The notes beneath the pieces are model-generated. The model did not search any database. It worked only from the letters and a program-made list of their open reading frames with translations, and had not been told where the DNA came from. Of a stretch of 5,827 nt of DNA, positions 1 to 5,827 are shown piece by piece. The DNA is taken from contig CAZBII010000230.1 of NCBI GenBank assembly GCA_964491665.1, positions 1-5,827 of the forward strand. Reading direction: 5' to 3'. How positions within the stretch are numbered: the stretch's first letter is position 1; each line of letters opens with the position of its first letter. This DNA comes from Ch67 sp964491665 (GTDB lineage: Bacteria; Pseudomonadota; Gammaproteobacteria; Pseudomonadales; Ketobacteraceae). The position numbers and the translations under genes are program-made.

Positions 1-1196
1 AGCGCAACTTCGAGGCCGTGCTGGCGGCAATGGCAGTCGGATCGGTGCGACCGGAGACCATGATCACCGCGCGTTTCAAGCTGGATGAAGCGGAAAAAGC
101 CTATGACGAAATTCTGCAGGGACAGTCGCTGGGTGTTCTGCTGGATTGCGAGCGCCGCCCTGCGCTGGATGAGCTGCTGAGCACCACTGTCGTCATTGAA
201 GCGGCTGCCGCAGCGGAAAATGTGCCGCAGGATTTCATTCGCACCGGCTTCATCGGATCGGGCAACTATGCCAGTCGCGTTCTGATGCCCGCCTTCCAGA
301 AGGCAAGTGACCGTCTTGAAATGGTGGCGTGCAAGGGCGGCACCAGCGGCGCGTTTGTCGCGCGCAAATTCGGCTTTTCCCGCGTGACCACCGACAGTCA
401 GGCCGTGCTGCTGGACCCGGATATCAATCTGGTGGCGATTGCCACGCGCCACGACACGCACGCCCGCTATGCCAGTGAGGCATTGCTCGCCGGCAAGCAT
501 GTATTTGTGGAAAAGCCGCTGGCAATACAGCACAGTGAACTGCTTACCATCGAGCATGCCTACGCGGCATCGCGCCGGCATCCAGCCTGCCCGCAATTGA
601 TGATTGGTTTCAACCGGCGCTTTTCCTCGCTGGTATCTCCGTTGAAAAAAGTCATTGCAGCCAGTCATGAGCCGGCGTGCATCAACATTACGGTGAATGC
701 TGGTGAGATTCCTGCCTCAAGCTGGATTCAGGATCGCGCCACCGGCGGCGGTCGGATCATTGGCGAGATGTGTCACTTCATCGATCTGGCACTGTTTCTG
801 GCGGGCAGCACCCTGATTCACTATGGCATTACCGCGATTGGCAACAGTCAGTATTCCGGCATTGCCAGTGACAAATGCGTCGTGCAGCTGAAATTCGCCA
901 ACGGCAGCATTGCTTCCATTCAGTATTTTGCCAACGGTCATGCCGGTTTCCCCAAGGAGAAAATCGAGGTCTTTCATGCAGGAGCCGTTTATCAAATTGA
1001 TAATTTTCGCAAGCTGCGCGCGTATGGTGGCGGAGTGGTCTCACAGTCTTTGTGGCGCCAGGACAAGGGCAATGCCGCTTGTGTGAATGCCTTTGTGCAG
1101 GCGTTGCGTCAGGGCGCGCCAGCGCCTGTTGCGTTCGATGAAATGCTGCAGGTGACCCGCTGCACCATCGAACTGATGGCTATGCTGGAAGGCTGA
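1..1196 (+). CDS. Bi-domain oxidoreductase (MDR alcohol dehydrogenase-like + Gfo/Idh/MocA fusion), 5'-truncated by window edge
   Basis: This is the C-terminal 397 codons of a larger protein. The reading frame is open from base 3 upstream of the GTG at 18, so 18 is an internal codon and not the start. Residue numbers count from that GTG. Residues 1-43 match the end of a zinc-type medium-chain dehydrogenase (ITARFKLDEAEKAYDEIL). A linker at about 44-72 leads into a full Gfo/Idh/MocA domain. It has the Rossmann dinucleotide loop GSGNYA (80-85), the signature EKPLA (165-169), GFNRRFS (197-203), and the substrate-side block GGGRIIGEMCHFID (243-256). Known fusions of this type run to about 700 residues, so roughly 300 residues, including the zinc and cofactor sites of the first domain, lie outside the window. 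They are cytoplasmic NAD(P)-dependent enzymes common in polysaccharide loci; the substrate, probably a sugar or nucleotide sugar, cannot be read from the sequence. The stop is 3 bases before the lyase-like gene, consistent with one operon. Confidence 0.92.
   Translation, partial: RNFEAVLAAMAVGSVRPETMITARFKLDEAEKAYDEILQGQSLGVLLDCERRPALDELLSTTVVIEAAAAAENVPQDFIRTGFIGSGNYASRVLMPAFQKASDRLEMVACKGGTSGAFVARKFGFSRVTTDSQAVLLDPDINLVAIATRHDTHARYASEALLAGKHVFVEKPLAIQHSELLTIEHAYAASRRHPACPQLMIGFNRRFSSLVSPLKKVIAASHEPACINITVNAGEIPASSWIQDRATGGGRIIGEMCHFIDLALFLAGSTLIHYGITAIGNSQYSGIASDKCVVQLKFANGSIASIQYFANGHAGFPKEKIEVFHAGAVYQIDNFRKLRAYGGGVVSQSLWRQDKGNAACVNAFVQALRQGAPAPVAFDEMLQVTRCTIELMAMLEG
1187..1192 (+). promoter_or_regulatory. 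Ribosome binding site of the heparinase-like gene
   Basis: GGAAGG lies 7 bases before the ATG at 1200, inside the last codons of the oxidoreductase gene and just before its TGA. It favours the ATG at 1200 over the next in-frame ATG at 1227, which has no purine-rich tract at a suitable distance. Ribosomes terminating at 1196 would be placed directly on this start, so translational coupling is likely. Confidence 0.65.
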
Positions 1197-1199
1197 CGG

Positions 1200-2918
1200 A
1201 TGCTGGCGCGCACGGGTTTCTCCCGCATGGGTCTGTATTTTCGTACCGCGCGTCATATTCCGCTGACGCAGCTGGCCTACTTTGTCCTGCGGCGCTGGCT
1301 GTCGCCCGTGTCGCAGCGCGGGGATCAGCATCAGGAATGCCGGGTACAGCCGGTGGCGCTGCGGGTGGCCGGAACATTGCCCACACCGGAACCCTGTGTC
1401 GTAAATGGCAGCTTCCGGTTTCTGGCGCAGGCTGCCGATTTCACTGTGCGTGATATTGACTGGCGTGCCGGCAGGTTTCCGAAACTGTGGCGCTACCATC
1501 TGCATTTTTTTGACTGGCTGCGGAATCCGGATCTGCATGAGGTCGACAAGGCGGCCACGATTTCCAGCTGGATTCGCCATAATCCTGCCGGTTCGGAAGA
1601 TGCGTGGGAGCCTTACACGACTTCGCTTCGCCTCATCAACTGGATACGTTTTTTTTCCGGCCGCATGCAGGCAGGTGAGTCGCTGCAACCGGAGTGGCTG
1701 GAAAGTCTGCGTATGCAGGGTGAGTGGCTGCATCGCAATGTCGAGTATCACATTCGCGCCAATCATCTGCTGAAGAATCTGCTGGCAATGACCTGGTTCT
1801 GTCTTTTCTTGCAGAACGATCCGCGTTATCGCCGCTGGCTTAAACAGTATTGCAGTCGTCTTGTGCGGCAGCTGCGCGAGCAGTTCAATGTCGATGGTGG
1901 TCACTATGAGGGTTCACCGGGCTATCACGCACTGTGTCTGGAACTGTGTATCGATCTGTATGGCGTTCTGCAGGAGACGCAGGCAGCGGGTATTCTCGCT
2001 GACCGGTTGCGCAGCCTGATTCCCGCAGCACTGGAATTCCAGCGTGCGCTGAGTTTCAGAGATGGTCGCATTGCGCTGTTTGGCGATTCCACGCTGCATG
2101 GAGCGCATGACTGGAAAACGTTGCAGAGTCGCTGGACACGTCTGGGTGGAATGCCGCTGTCGGTGCCCATGGACACTCTGATGGATTGCCGCGAGAGCGG
2201 ATTTGTCAGTTTCGAAACGCTCAGCTATCGCATCATCATTTCCACGCGTGGTGTATCGCCATCGTATCAGCCTGGGCATGCTCATTGTGACATGGGCAGT
2301 TTCGAACTGGAGTTGCCGCATGGCCGGTTACTGGTGGACAGCGGTGTCAGCCAGTATGCCGCCGGTGAAATGCGAAACTATGTGCGTTCATCCCGTGCCC
2401 ACAATGTAGTGATGGTGAATGGACAGAACCAGCACGAGATGTGGGGCGAATTTCGTGTCGGTGCGCGGGGCGCAGTGATGGTCAGTGGGCCGCGTTTAGT
2501 CAGGGATTCCGATGCTGCCTGTGTCGAGGTCGTTCTGCGTATTGCTTCCCATACCGCAATGAAGCTGCCGTGGCGACAGACGCGCATCTTCCGCCTTTAT
2601 CCAGCCGCAGTGGAAGTGCTGGATGAAGTGGAACTGGCGGGATTCACCAATGCTGAATTCCAGATGGAGTCGGGTTTGCACCTGCATCCTGCGGTGGCGG
2701 CGTTGTCTGGCGAAAACGGTCTTCACTTGCAGATCAATGGCAGACCGGCAGCCCGCCTGCAGATTTCCGGTGCCAGTGAAGTTGCGAGTGAACCTGCGCA
2801 TTACTGTCCGGACTTTGGCGTGGTGCATAACAATATCCGCCTGTGCGCGCGTCGTGCCGGTCGTGGCCGGCTGACGCTGACGGCAAGGCTGGAGCTGCGT
2901 GATGAAGGAGCAGTGTAA
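1200..2918 (+). CDS. Heparinase II/III family protein (alginate-lyase-like polysaccharide lyase)
   Basis: This complete 572-residue protein has the two-part layout of the family. The N-terminal all-helical (alpha/alpha toroid) half, about 10-310, carries KLWRYHLHFFDWL (95-107), EPYTTSLRLINWI (137-149), NHLLKN (188-193), and DGGHYEGSPGYH (232-243). The C-terminal beta-sandwich half, from about 340, carries GHAHCDMGSFELELP (359-373), LLVDSGVSQY (377-386), and SRAHNVVMVNGQNQHEMWG (398-416). By family analogy with heparinase III, Asn188, Tyr242 and His360 or His362 are candidate catalytic residues, so the lyase core looks intact. Such enzymes cleave uronic-acid-containing glycans by beta-elimination. 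No convincing signal peptide is seen: the N-terminus is rich in arginine and lacks a clean hydrophobic core. That is odd for an enzyme expected to meet a finished glycan. Its place between sugar-synthesis genes suggests a role in editing or releasing the polymer made by this locus; a non-catalytic or biosynthetic role is possible. The family call is firm; substrate and location are unknown. Confidence 0.94.
   Translation: MLARTGFSRMGLYFRTARHIPLTQLAYFVLRRWLSPVSQRGDQHQECRVQPVALRVAGTLPTPEPCVVNGSFRFLAQAADFTVRDIDWRAGRFPKLWRYHLHFFDWLRNPDLHEVDKAATISSWIRHNPAGSEDAWEPYTTSLRLINWIRFFSGRMQAGESLQPEWLESLRMQGEWLHRNVEYHIRANHLLKNLLAMTWFCLFLQNDPRYRRWLKQYCSRLVRQLREQFNVDGGHYEGSPGYHALCLELCIDLYGVLQETQAAGILADRLRSLIPAALEFQRALSFRDGRIALFGDSTLHGAHDWKTLQSRWTRLGGMPLSVPMDTLMDCRESGFVSFETLSYRIIISTRGVSPSYQPGHAHCDMGSFELELPHGRLLVDSGVSQYAAGEMRNYVRSSRAHNVVMVNGQNQHEMWGEFRVGARGAVMVSGPRLVRDSDAACVEVVLRIASHTAMKLPWRQTRIFRLYPAAVEVLDEVELAGFTNAEFQMESGLHLHPAVAALSGENGLHLQINGRPAARLQISGASEVASEPAHYCPDFGVVHNNIRLCARRAGRGRLTLTARLELRDEGAV
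2905..2910 (+). promoter_or_regulatory. Ribosome binding site of the glycosyltransferase gene
   Basis: AAGGAG lies within the last codons of the heparinase-like gene, 11 bases before the ATG at 2922. The motif is strong but the spacing is slightly long. Its position across the upstream stop codon suggests translational coupling between the two genes. Confidence 0.6.
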
Positions 2919-2921
2919 TTC

Positions 2922-4184
2922 ATGAAAATTCTGTTTCTGTCCCACTATTTTCCGCCGGAAGTCAATGCACCGGCCACACGTACATTCGAGCATTGCGCGC
3001 GCTGGGTCCGGCAGGGGCACGACGTAACCGTGGTGACCTGCAATCCCAATCATCCGCGTGGTGTTCTGTATCCCGGTCACCGCAATCGTCTGTGGCAGGT
3101 GGAGCGGGTGGAAGGAATTCAGGTGATTCGCGTGCTCACGCTGCTGTCGGCCAATCGGGGATTTGGCCTGCGCACACTGAACTATGTCTGGTTCATGCTG
3201 ATGTGCATTGCCTGTTGCTGGCGCTTCCCTCGTCCGGATGTGGTGATTTCCACGTCGCCGCAATTTTTTAACGGATTGGCCGGCTATTTTGTGGCGCGGC
3301 TGCGTCGTGCGCGCTGGGTGCTGGAAATTCGGGATCTGTGGCCGGAATCGATTGTGGCGGTCGGTGCGATGAAAGAAGGATTCATCACACGCATTCTGTA
3401 TGCGCTGGAACTGTTCTGTTATCGCGCCTGTGATCTGGTCGTGCCGGTCACGGATGCTTTCCGCGATTATATGGTGGGGCGGGGCGTTGCCGCCGACAAG
3501 ATCTGCGTCATCAAAAACGGCGTTGATCTGGGTATGTTCTCGGGAGCCGCCGGCGGTCAGGACAGCGATATGGATGCAACGTTTGCGCAGCACAATCTCG
3601 GCGGAAAATTTGTCGCGGCGTATGTGGGAACGCACGGCATGGCGCATCATCTGGAAACCATTCTGGAAGCAGCAGCGCTGTTGCGTCACCGTACCGATAT
3701 CGCCTTTTTGCTGGTCGGTGATGGCGCGGAACGGGAACGTCTGCTGATGCAGGCACAAGAGCAGCAGCTGCCCAATCTGGTTATGCTGGAGCAGATGCCC
3801 AAGCAGAAAATGCCGTCGCTCTGGCAGCGGGTCCAGGTTTCACTCATCCTGCTGAAGAAAAGCGACACATTCAAATCAGTTATTCCCTCGAAACTGTTTG
3901 AAAGCCTGGCCATGAACAAACCTATCATTCTGGGCGTGGAAGGGGAGAGCGCCGCCATTCTGGCGGAATCCGGTGCCGGCCTGGCCATTGTTCCGGAAGA
4001 TGCCTCTGCCCTGGCGGCCGCTGTCACGCGGCTGGCCGACGATGCCGCGCTGTATGCGCAGATGGCCTCTTGCGGCAAGCCTTTCGTCAGCCAGCATTTC
4101 GATCGCGATGCACTGGCGCAACGATTTTCCAGCGTCATGGCTGATGTCGTTGTCTGCGGGCATCCCGCCTCCGCGCGCTCGTGA
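2922..4184 (+). CDS. Family 4 glycosyltransferase, WbuB-like
   Basis: This complete 420-residue GT-B fold, retaining glycosyltransferase transfers a sugar from a nucleotide donor to a lipid-linked acceptor at the inner face of the cytoplasmic membrane. The N-terminal acceptor domain opens with MKILFLSHYFPPEVNAPATR, typical of the WbuB-like branch. It contains a hydrophobic stretch at 88-100 (YVWFMLMCIACCW) that probably dips into the membrane, then STSPQFFNG (110-118) and EIRDLWPES (135-143). KNGVDLGMF (198-206) marks the domain boundary. The C-terminal donor domain has YVGTHGMAHHLE (234-245), LLVGDGAERERL (263-274), and the donor-binding block IPSKLFESLAMNKPI (321-335), where Glu327 is in the place of the family's conserved glutamate. 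Length and motifs are normal for the family. The start has a good ribosome binding site and matches the usual N-terminus. The sugar transferred cannot be inferred; N-acetylated deoxyhexosamines are used by some relatives. It is 3 bases after the heparinase-like gene and 19 before the priming transferase gene. Confidence 0.95.
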   Translation: MKILFLSHYFPPEVNAPATRTFEHCARWVRQGHDVTVVTCNPNHPRGVLYPGHRNRLWQVERVEGIQVIRVLTLLSANRGFGLRTLNYVWFMLMCIACCWRFPRPDVVISTSPQFFNGLAGYFVARLRRARWVLEIRDLWPESIVAVGAMKEGFITRILYALELFCYRACDLVVPVTDAFRDYMVGRGVAADKICVIKNGVDLGMFSGAAGGQDSDMDATFAQHNLGGKFVAAYVGTHGMAHHLETILEAAALLRHRTDIAFLLVGDGAERERLLMQAQEQQLPNLVMLEQMPKQKMPSLWQRVQVSLILLKKSDTFKSVIPSKLFESLAMNKPIILGVEGESAAILAESGAGLAIVPEDASALAAAVTRLADDAALYAQMASCGKPFVSQHFDRDALAQRFSSVMADVVVCGHPASARS

Positions 4185-4187
4185 ATC

Positions 4188-4192
4188 AGGAA
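4188..4192 (+). promoter_or_regulatory. Weak ribosome binding site of the priming transferase gene
   Basis: AGGAA sits in the 19-base gap after the glycosyltransferase stop, 11 bases before the ATG at 4204. It is modest in match and long in spacing, but it supports 4204. An alternative in-frame ATG at 4144 would add 20 residues rich in proline, arginine and serine, and has no clear ribosome binding site. Confidence 0.45.
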
Positions 4193-4203
4193 TCCAGATC
4201 TTC

Positions 4204-5827
4204 ATGCCGTTGATTGCAACGCTCATCACATCCCTGTTCCTGACCGTCGTCATGATTCCGTGGCTGATGCGCTACGCAGTGACATTCGGTCTGGTGGACA
4301 TGCCGAATGAGCGCAAGGTGCATGTGCATACGGTGCCGCGCATCGGTGGCATTGCGATTGTCCTGGCCTTCCTCACGCCATTCATCATCTGGTTTCCCAA
4401 GGAGCGCGAATTTGCCGGCATTCTGGCTGGCGTGGTGGTGCTGTCGCTGTTCGGCATCTGGGATGATCGGCGCGATATCAGCTATCGTCTGAAATTTGGC
4501 GGTCAGTTTTTGGCGGCGCTGGCAGTCGTGGCGATCGGGGATATCCGGATCGAATGGATTCCGTTCCTTTCGCTGCCGCTGTCGGAAAATTTCATCAGCT
4601 GGCCGCTCACGATTTTCTGTCTGCTGGCGATTACCAACGCCATGAATCTTGCCGATGGCCTCGACGGTCTGGCGGGTGGCGCTTCGATTCTCAGTTTTGG
4701 TCTGGTGGGTTTGCTGGCATATCAATGCGGCTCATATGCCCTGGTGGTATCCACGCTGGCAGTGGCGGGAAGCATTCTGGGATTTCTGCGTTTCAATTCC
4801 CATCCGGCGCGCATTTTCATGGGGGATACGGGCAGCCAGTTTCTGGGATTCATCCTCGGTGTCCAGGTCATTCTGCTGACACAGCAAGCCAACACAGCGA
4901 TGAGTCCGGTGTTGCCATTGCTGCTGCTGGGACTGCCGGTTATCGACACGGCGTCCGTAATGGTGAAACGCATATCCGAAGGCCGCTCTCCATTTTCGCC
5001 GGATAAAAATCATATTCATCATCGCTTGCTGCAACTGGGCCTCACGCACTATGAAACTGTGGTGGTGTTGTATTTTATCCAGTCCGGCTTTCTGCTGATG
5101 GCGTATCTGCTGCGCTTTCATGTGGACTCCACCGTCGCGCTGGCTTTTCTGCTTTACTCCGCTGCTATTCTGCTGCTGATTCACATTGCGCTCCGTCGTG
5201 ACTGGGTGCGTCGCTACAGCCTGGGGCTCGGACAGAACGGGCAGCAACTGCTTCAGACCGGTCGGCGTCTGCTGACCAACAGTACGCTCAATGTCGCGCT
5301 GCAGATGGCATTGTTGTTTATCGTGCCGGCCTATTCGCTGTATGCAGTTTTGTACTCGCAGCGGCTGTCGGCCGATGTGGGTTTGCTGGCGGCGCTGCTG
5401 GCGCTGATGGTGGGCATCAACCGCATATCACGTGGGCCGCGCGGCTGGCTGGATGCGATTGCCATGTACACCGCCTGCGCGCTGGTGGCCTATCTGGGAT
5501 ATGAGCGCGAACCGGTGACTCTGGCTTTGCAGCTGATGGACTGGACACTGGTGCTGCTGCTGGGATTGGTGGTGTGGCTATCGGTCATGGTGTCCACCCA
5601 CCGCATGTTCGAGACCAGTCCGCTTGATTTTCTGGTGATTCTGCTCACGGTTCTGCTGCCGTTACTGTTTGGTGAATTTGAGCGCGGCCACCAGATCCTG
5701 CTGGCGGTGGTCAAGTTCATTGTGCTGCTGTATGCGTTTGAATACGTGCGCAATGCCGATCGTGCCGACGATCTCAACCGCATCCGTTCCATGATGCTGG
5801 TTTGTCTGGGCGGGATCAGCCTGGGTG
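4204..5827 (+). CDS. WecA/TagO/MraY-type polyprenyl-phosphate sugar-1-phosphate transferase with long C-terminal membrane extension, 3'-truncated by window edge
   Basis: The frame is open from ATG 4204 to the window end: 541 codons with no stop. Residues 1 to about 335 are a complete polytopic inner-membrane PNPT domain, which moves a sugar-1-phosphate (often GlcNAc-1-P) from its UDP form onto undecaprenyl phosphate, the priming step of glycan repeat synthesis. Its motifs are all present: LVDMPNERKVH (30-40) with PRIGG (44-48), the Mg-binding WDDRRD (86-91), NLADGLDGLAGG (148-159), FNSHPARIFMGDTGS (197-211), and the cytoplasmic loop histidines HIHHRLL (270-276). This HIHH form fits WecA/TagO-like enzymes better than peptidoglycan MraY. 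The family usually ends soon after about residue 335. Here a polar stretch (332-359) is followed by more hydrophobic segments at about 361-384, 393-406, 416-433, 440-463, 473-490 and 498-515, and another begins at about 530. The start at 4204 places the first membrane helix at residues 2-19, as is usual. The enzyme class is firm; the sugar and the job of the extension are not known. Confidence 0.94.
   Translation, partial: MPLIATLITSLFLTVVMIPWLMRYAVTFGLVDMPNERKVHVHTVPRIGGIAIVLAFLTPFIIWFPKEREFAGILAGVVVLSLFGIWDDRRDISYRLKFGGQFLAALAVVAIGDIRIEWIPFLSLPLSENFISWPLTIFCLLAITNAMNLADGLDGLAGGASILSFGLVGLLAYQCGSYALVVSTLAVAGSILGFLRFNSHPARIFMGDTGSQFLGFILGVQVILLTQQANTAMSPVLPLLLLGLPVIDTASVMVKRISEGRSPFSPDKNHIHHRLLQLGLTHYETVVVLYFIQSGFLLMAYLLRFHVDSTVALAFLLYSAAILLLIHIALRRDWVRRYSLGLGQNGQQLLQTGRRLLTNSTLNVALQMALLFIVPAYSLYAVLYSQRLSADVGLLAALLALMVGINRISRGPRGWLDAIAMYTACALVAYLGYEREPVTLALQLMDWTLVLLLGLVVWLSVMVSTHRMFETSPLDFLVILLTVLLPLLFGEFERGHQILLAVVKFIVLLYAFEYVRNADRADDLNRIRSMMLVCLGGISLG

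Noticed and set aside
18..20. GTG as the start codon of the first gene
   Set aside because: The frame is open further upstream to base 3 and the residues on both sides continue a dehydrogenase domain, so the true start is before the window.
1041..1904. Minus-strand open frame (287 codons) opposite the oxidoreductase and lyase genes
   Set aside because: It has no recognisable domain, is low-complexity in His, Arg and Gln, and overlaps conserved coding sequence on the other strand.
3547..3556. Perfect palindrome CCGCCGGCGG in the glycosyltransferase gene
   Set aside because: It encodes part of the Ala-Ala-Gly-Gly linker between the two GT domains, has no loop or T-run to make a terminator, and is expected from GC-rich Ala and Gly codons.
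2496..3758. Long open frame on the minus strand (420 codons) opposite the lyase and glycosyltransferase genes
   Set aside because: It lies antisense to two well-supported genes, crosses their junction, is rich in His, Arg and Gln without recognisable motifs, and is best explained as a shadow of codon bias.
4186..4725. Minus-strand open frame (179 codons) opposite the start of the priming transferase
   Set aside because: Its composition (Gln, Arg, His, Asn and Asp) mirrors the hydrophobic codons of the membrane protein on the + strand; there are no motifs.
4554..5006. Plus-strand open frame (150 codons) inside the priming transferase
   Set aside because: It is out of frame with the transferase, whose catalytic motifs lie in exactly this stretch; a shadow frame.
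1..5827. Search for tRNA or rRNA genes, CRISPR repeats, insertion-sequence ends, riboswitches and intergenic promoters
   Set aside because: Apart from 25 bases in three small gaps, the whole window is coding, and nothing with the structure of these elements was seen.

Overview
The window holds four genes, all on the + strand and packed head to tail. The gaps between them are 3, 3 and 19 bases, and both ends of the window cut through a gene. The family content marks it as the interior of a surface-polysaccharide locus (exopolysaccharide, capsule or O-antigen) of a Gram-negative bacterium. The moderately high GC, the codon use and the protein similarities I recall fit a beta- or gammaproteobacterium. 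This taxonomic call rests on family resemblance and is not proven by any marker in the window.

Layout. Bases 1-1196 are the 3' part of a fused oxidoreductase: the tail of a zinc-alcohol-dehydrogenase-like (MDR) domain followed by a complete Gfo/Idh/MocA domain. Bases 1200-2918 encode a complete heparinase II/III family (alginate-lyase-like) protein of 572 residues. Bases 2922-4184 encode a complete WbuB-like family 4 glycosyltransferase of 420 residues. Bases 4204-5827 encode a WecA/TagO/MraY-type polyprenyl-phosphate sugar-1-phosphate transferase. It is still open at the window edge after 541 codons, although the catalytic family normally ends near 330-370.

How they fit together (inference). 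The membrane transferase would start the repeat unit by putting a sugar-1-phosphate on undecaprenyl phosphate. The glycosyltransferase would extend it. The fused oxidoreductase probably makes or modifies a sugar precursor. The heparinase-like protein would act on the finished uronate-containing chain, for trimming, length control or release. No promoter or terminator is visible, and no RNA gene, mobile element, repeat array or CRISPR was found. The window is almost entirely coding, and the junctions carry Shine-Dalgarno-like sequences placed in or next to the end of the preceding gene, which suggests translational coupling in one operon. The most unusual element is the roughly 200-residue, strongly hydrophobic C-terminal extension of the last protein.
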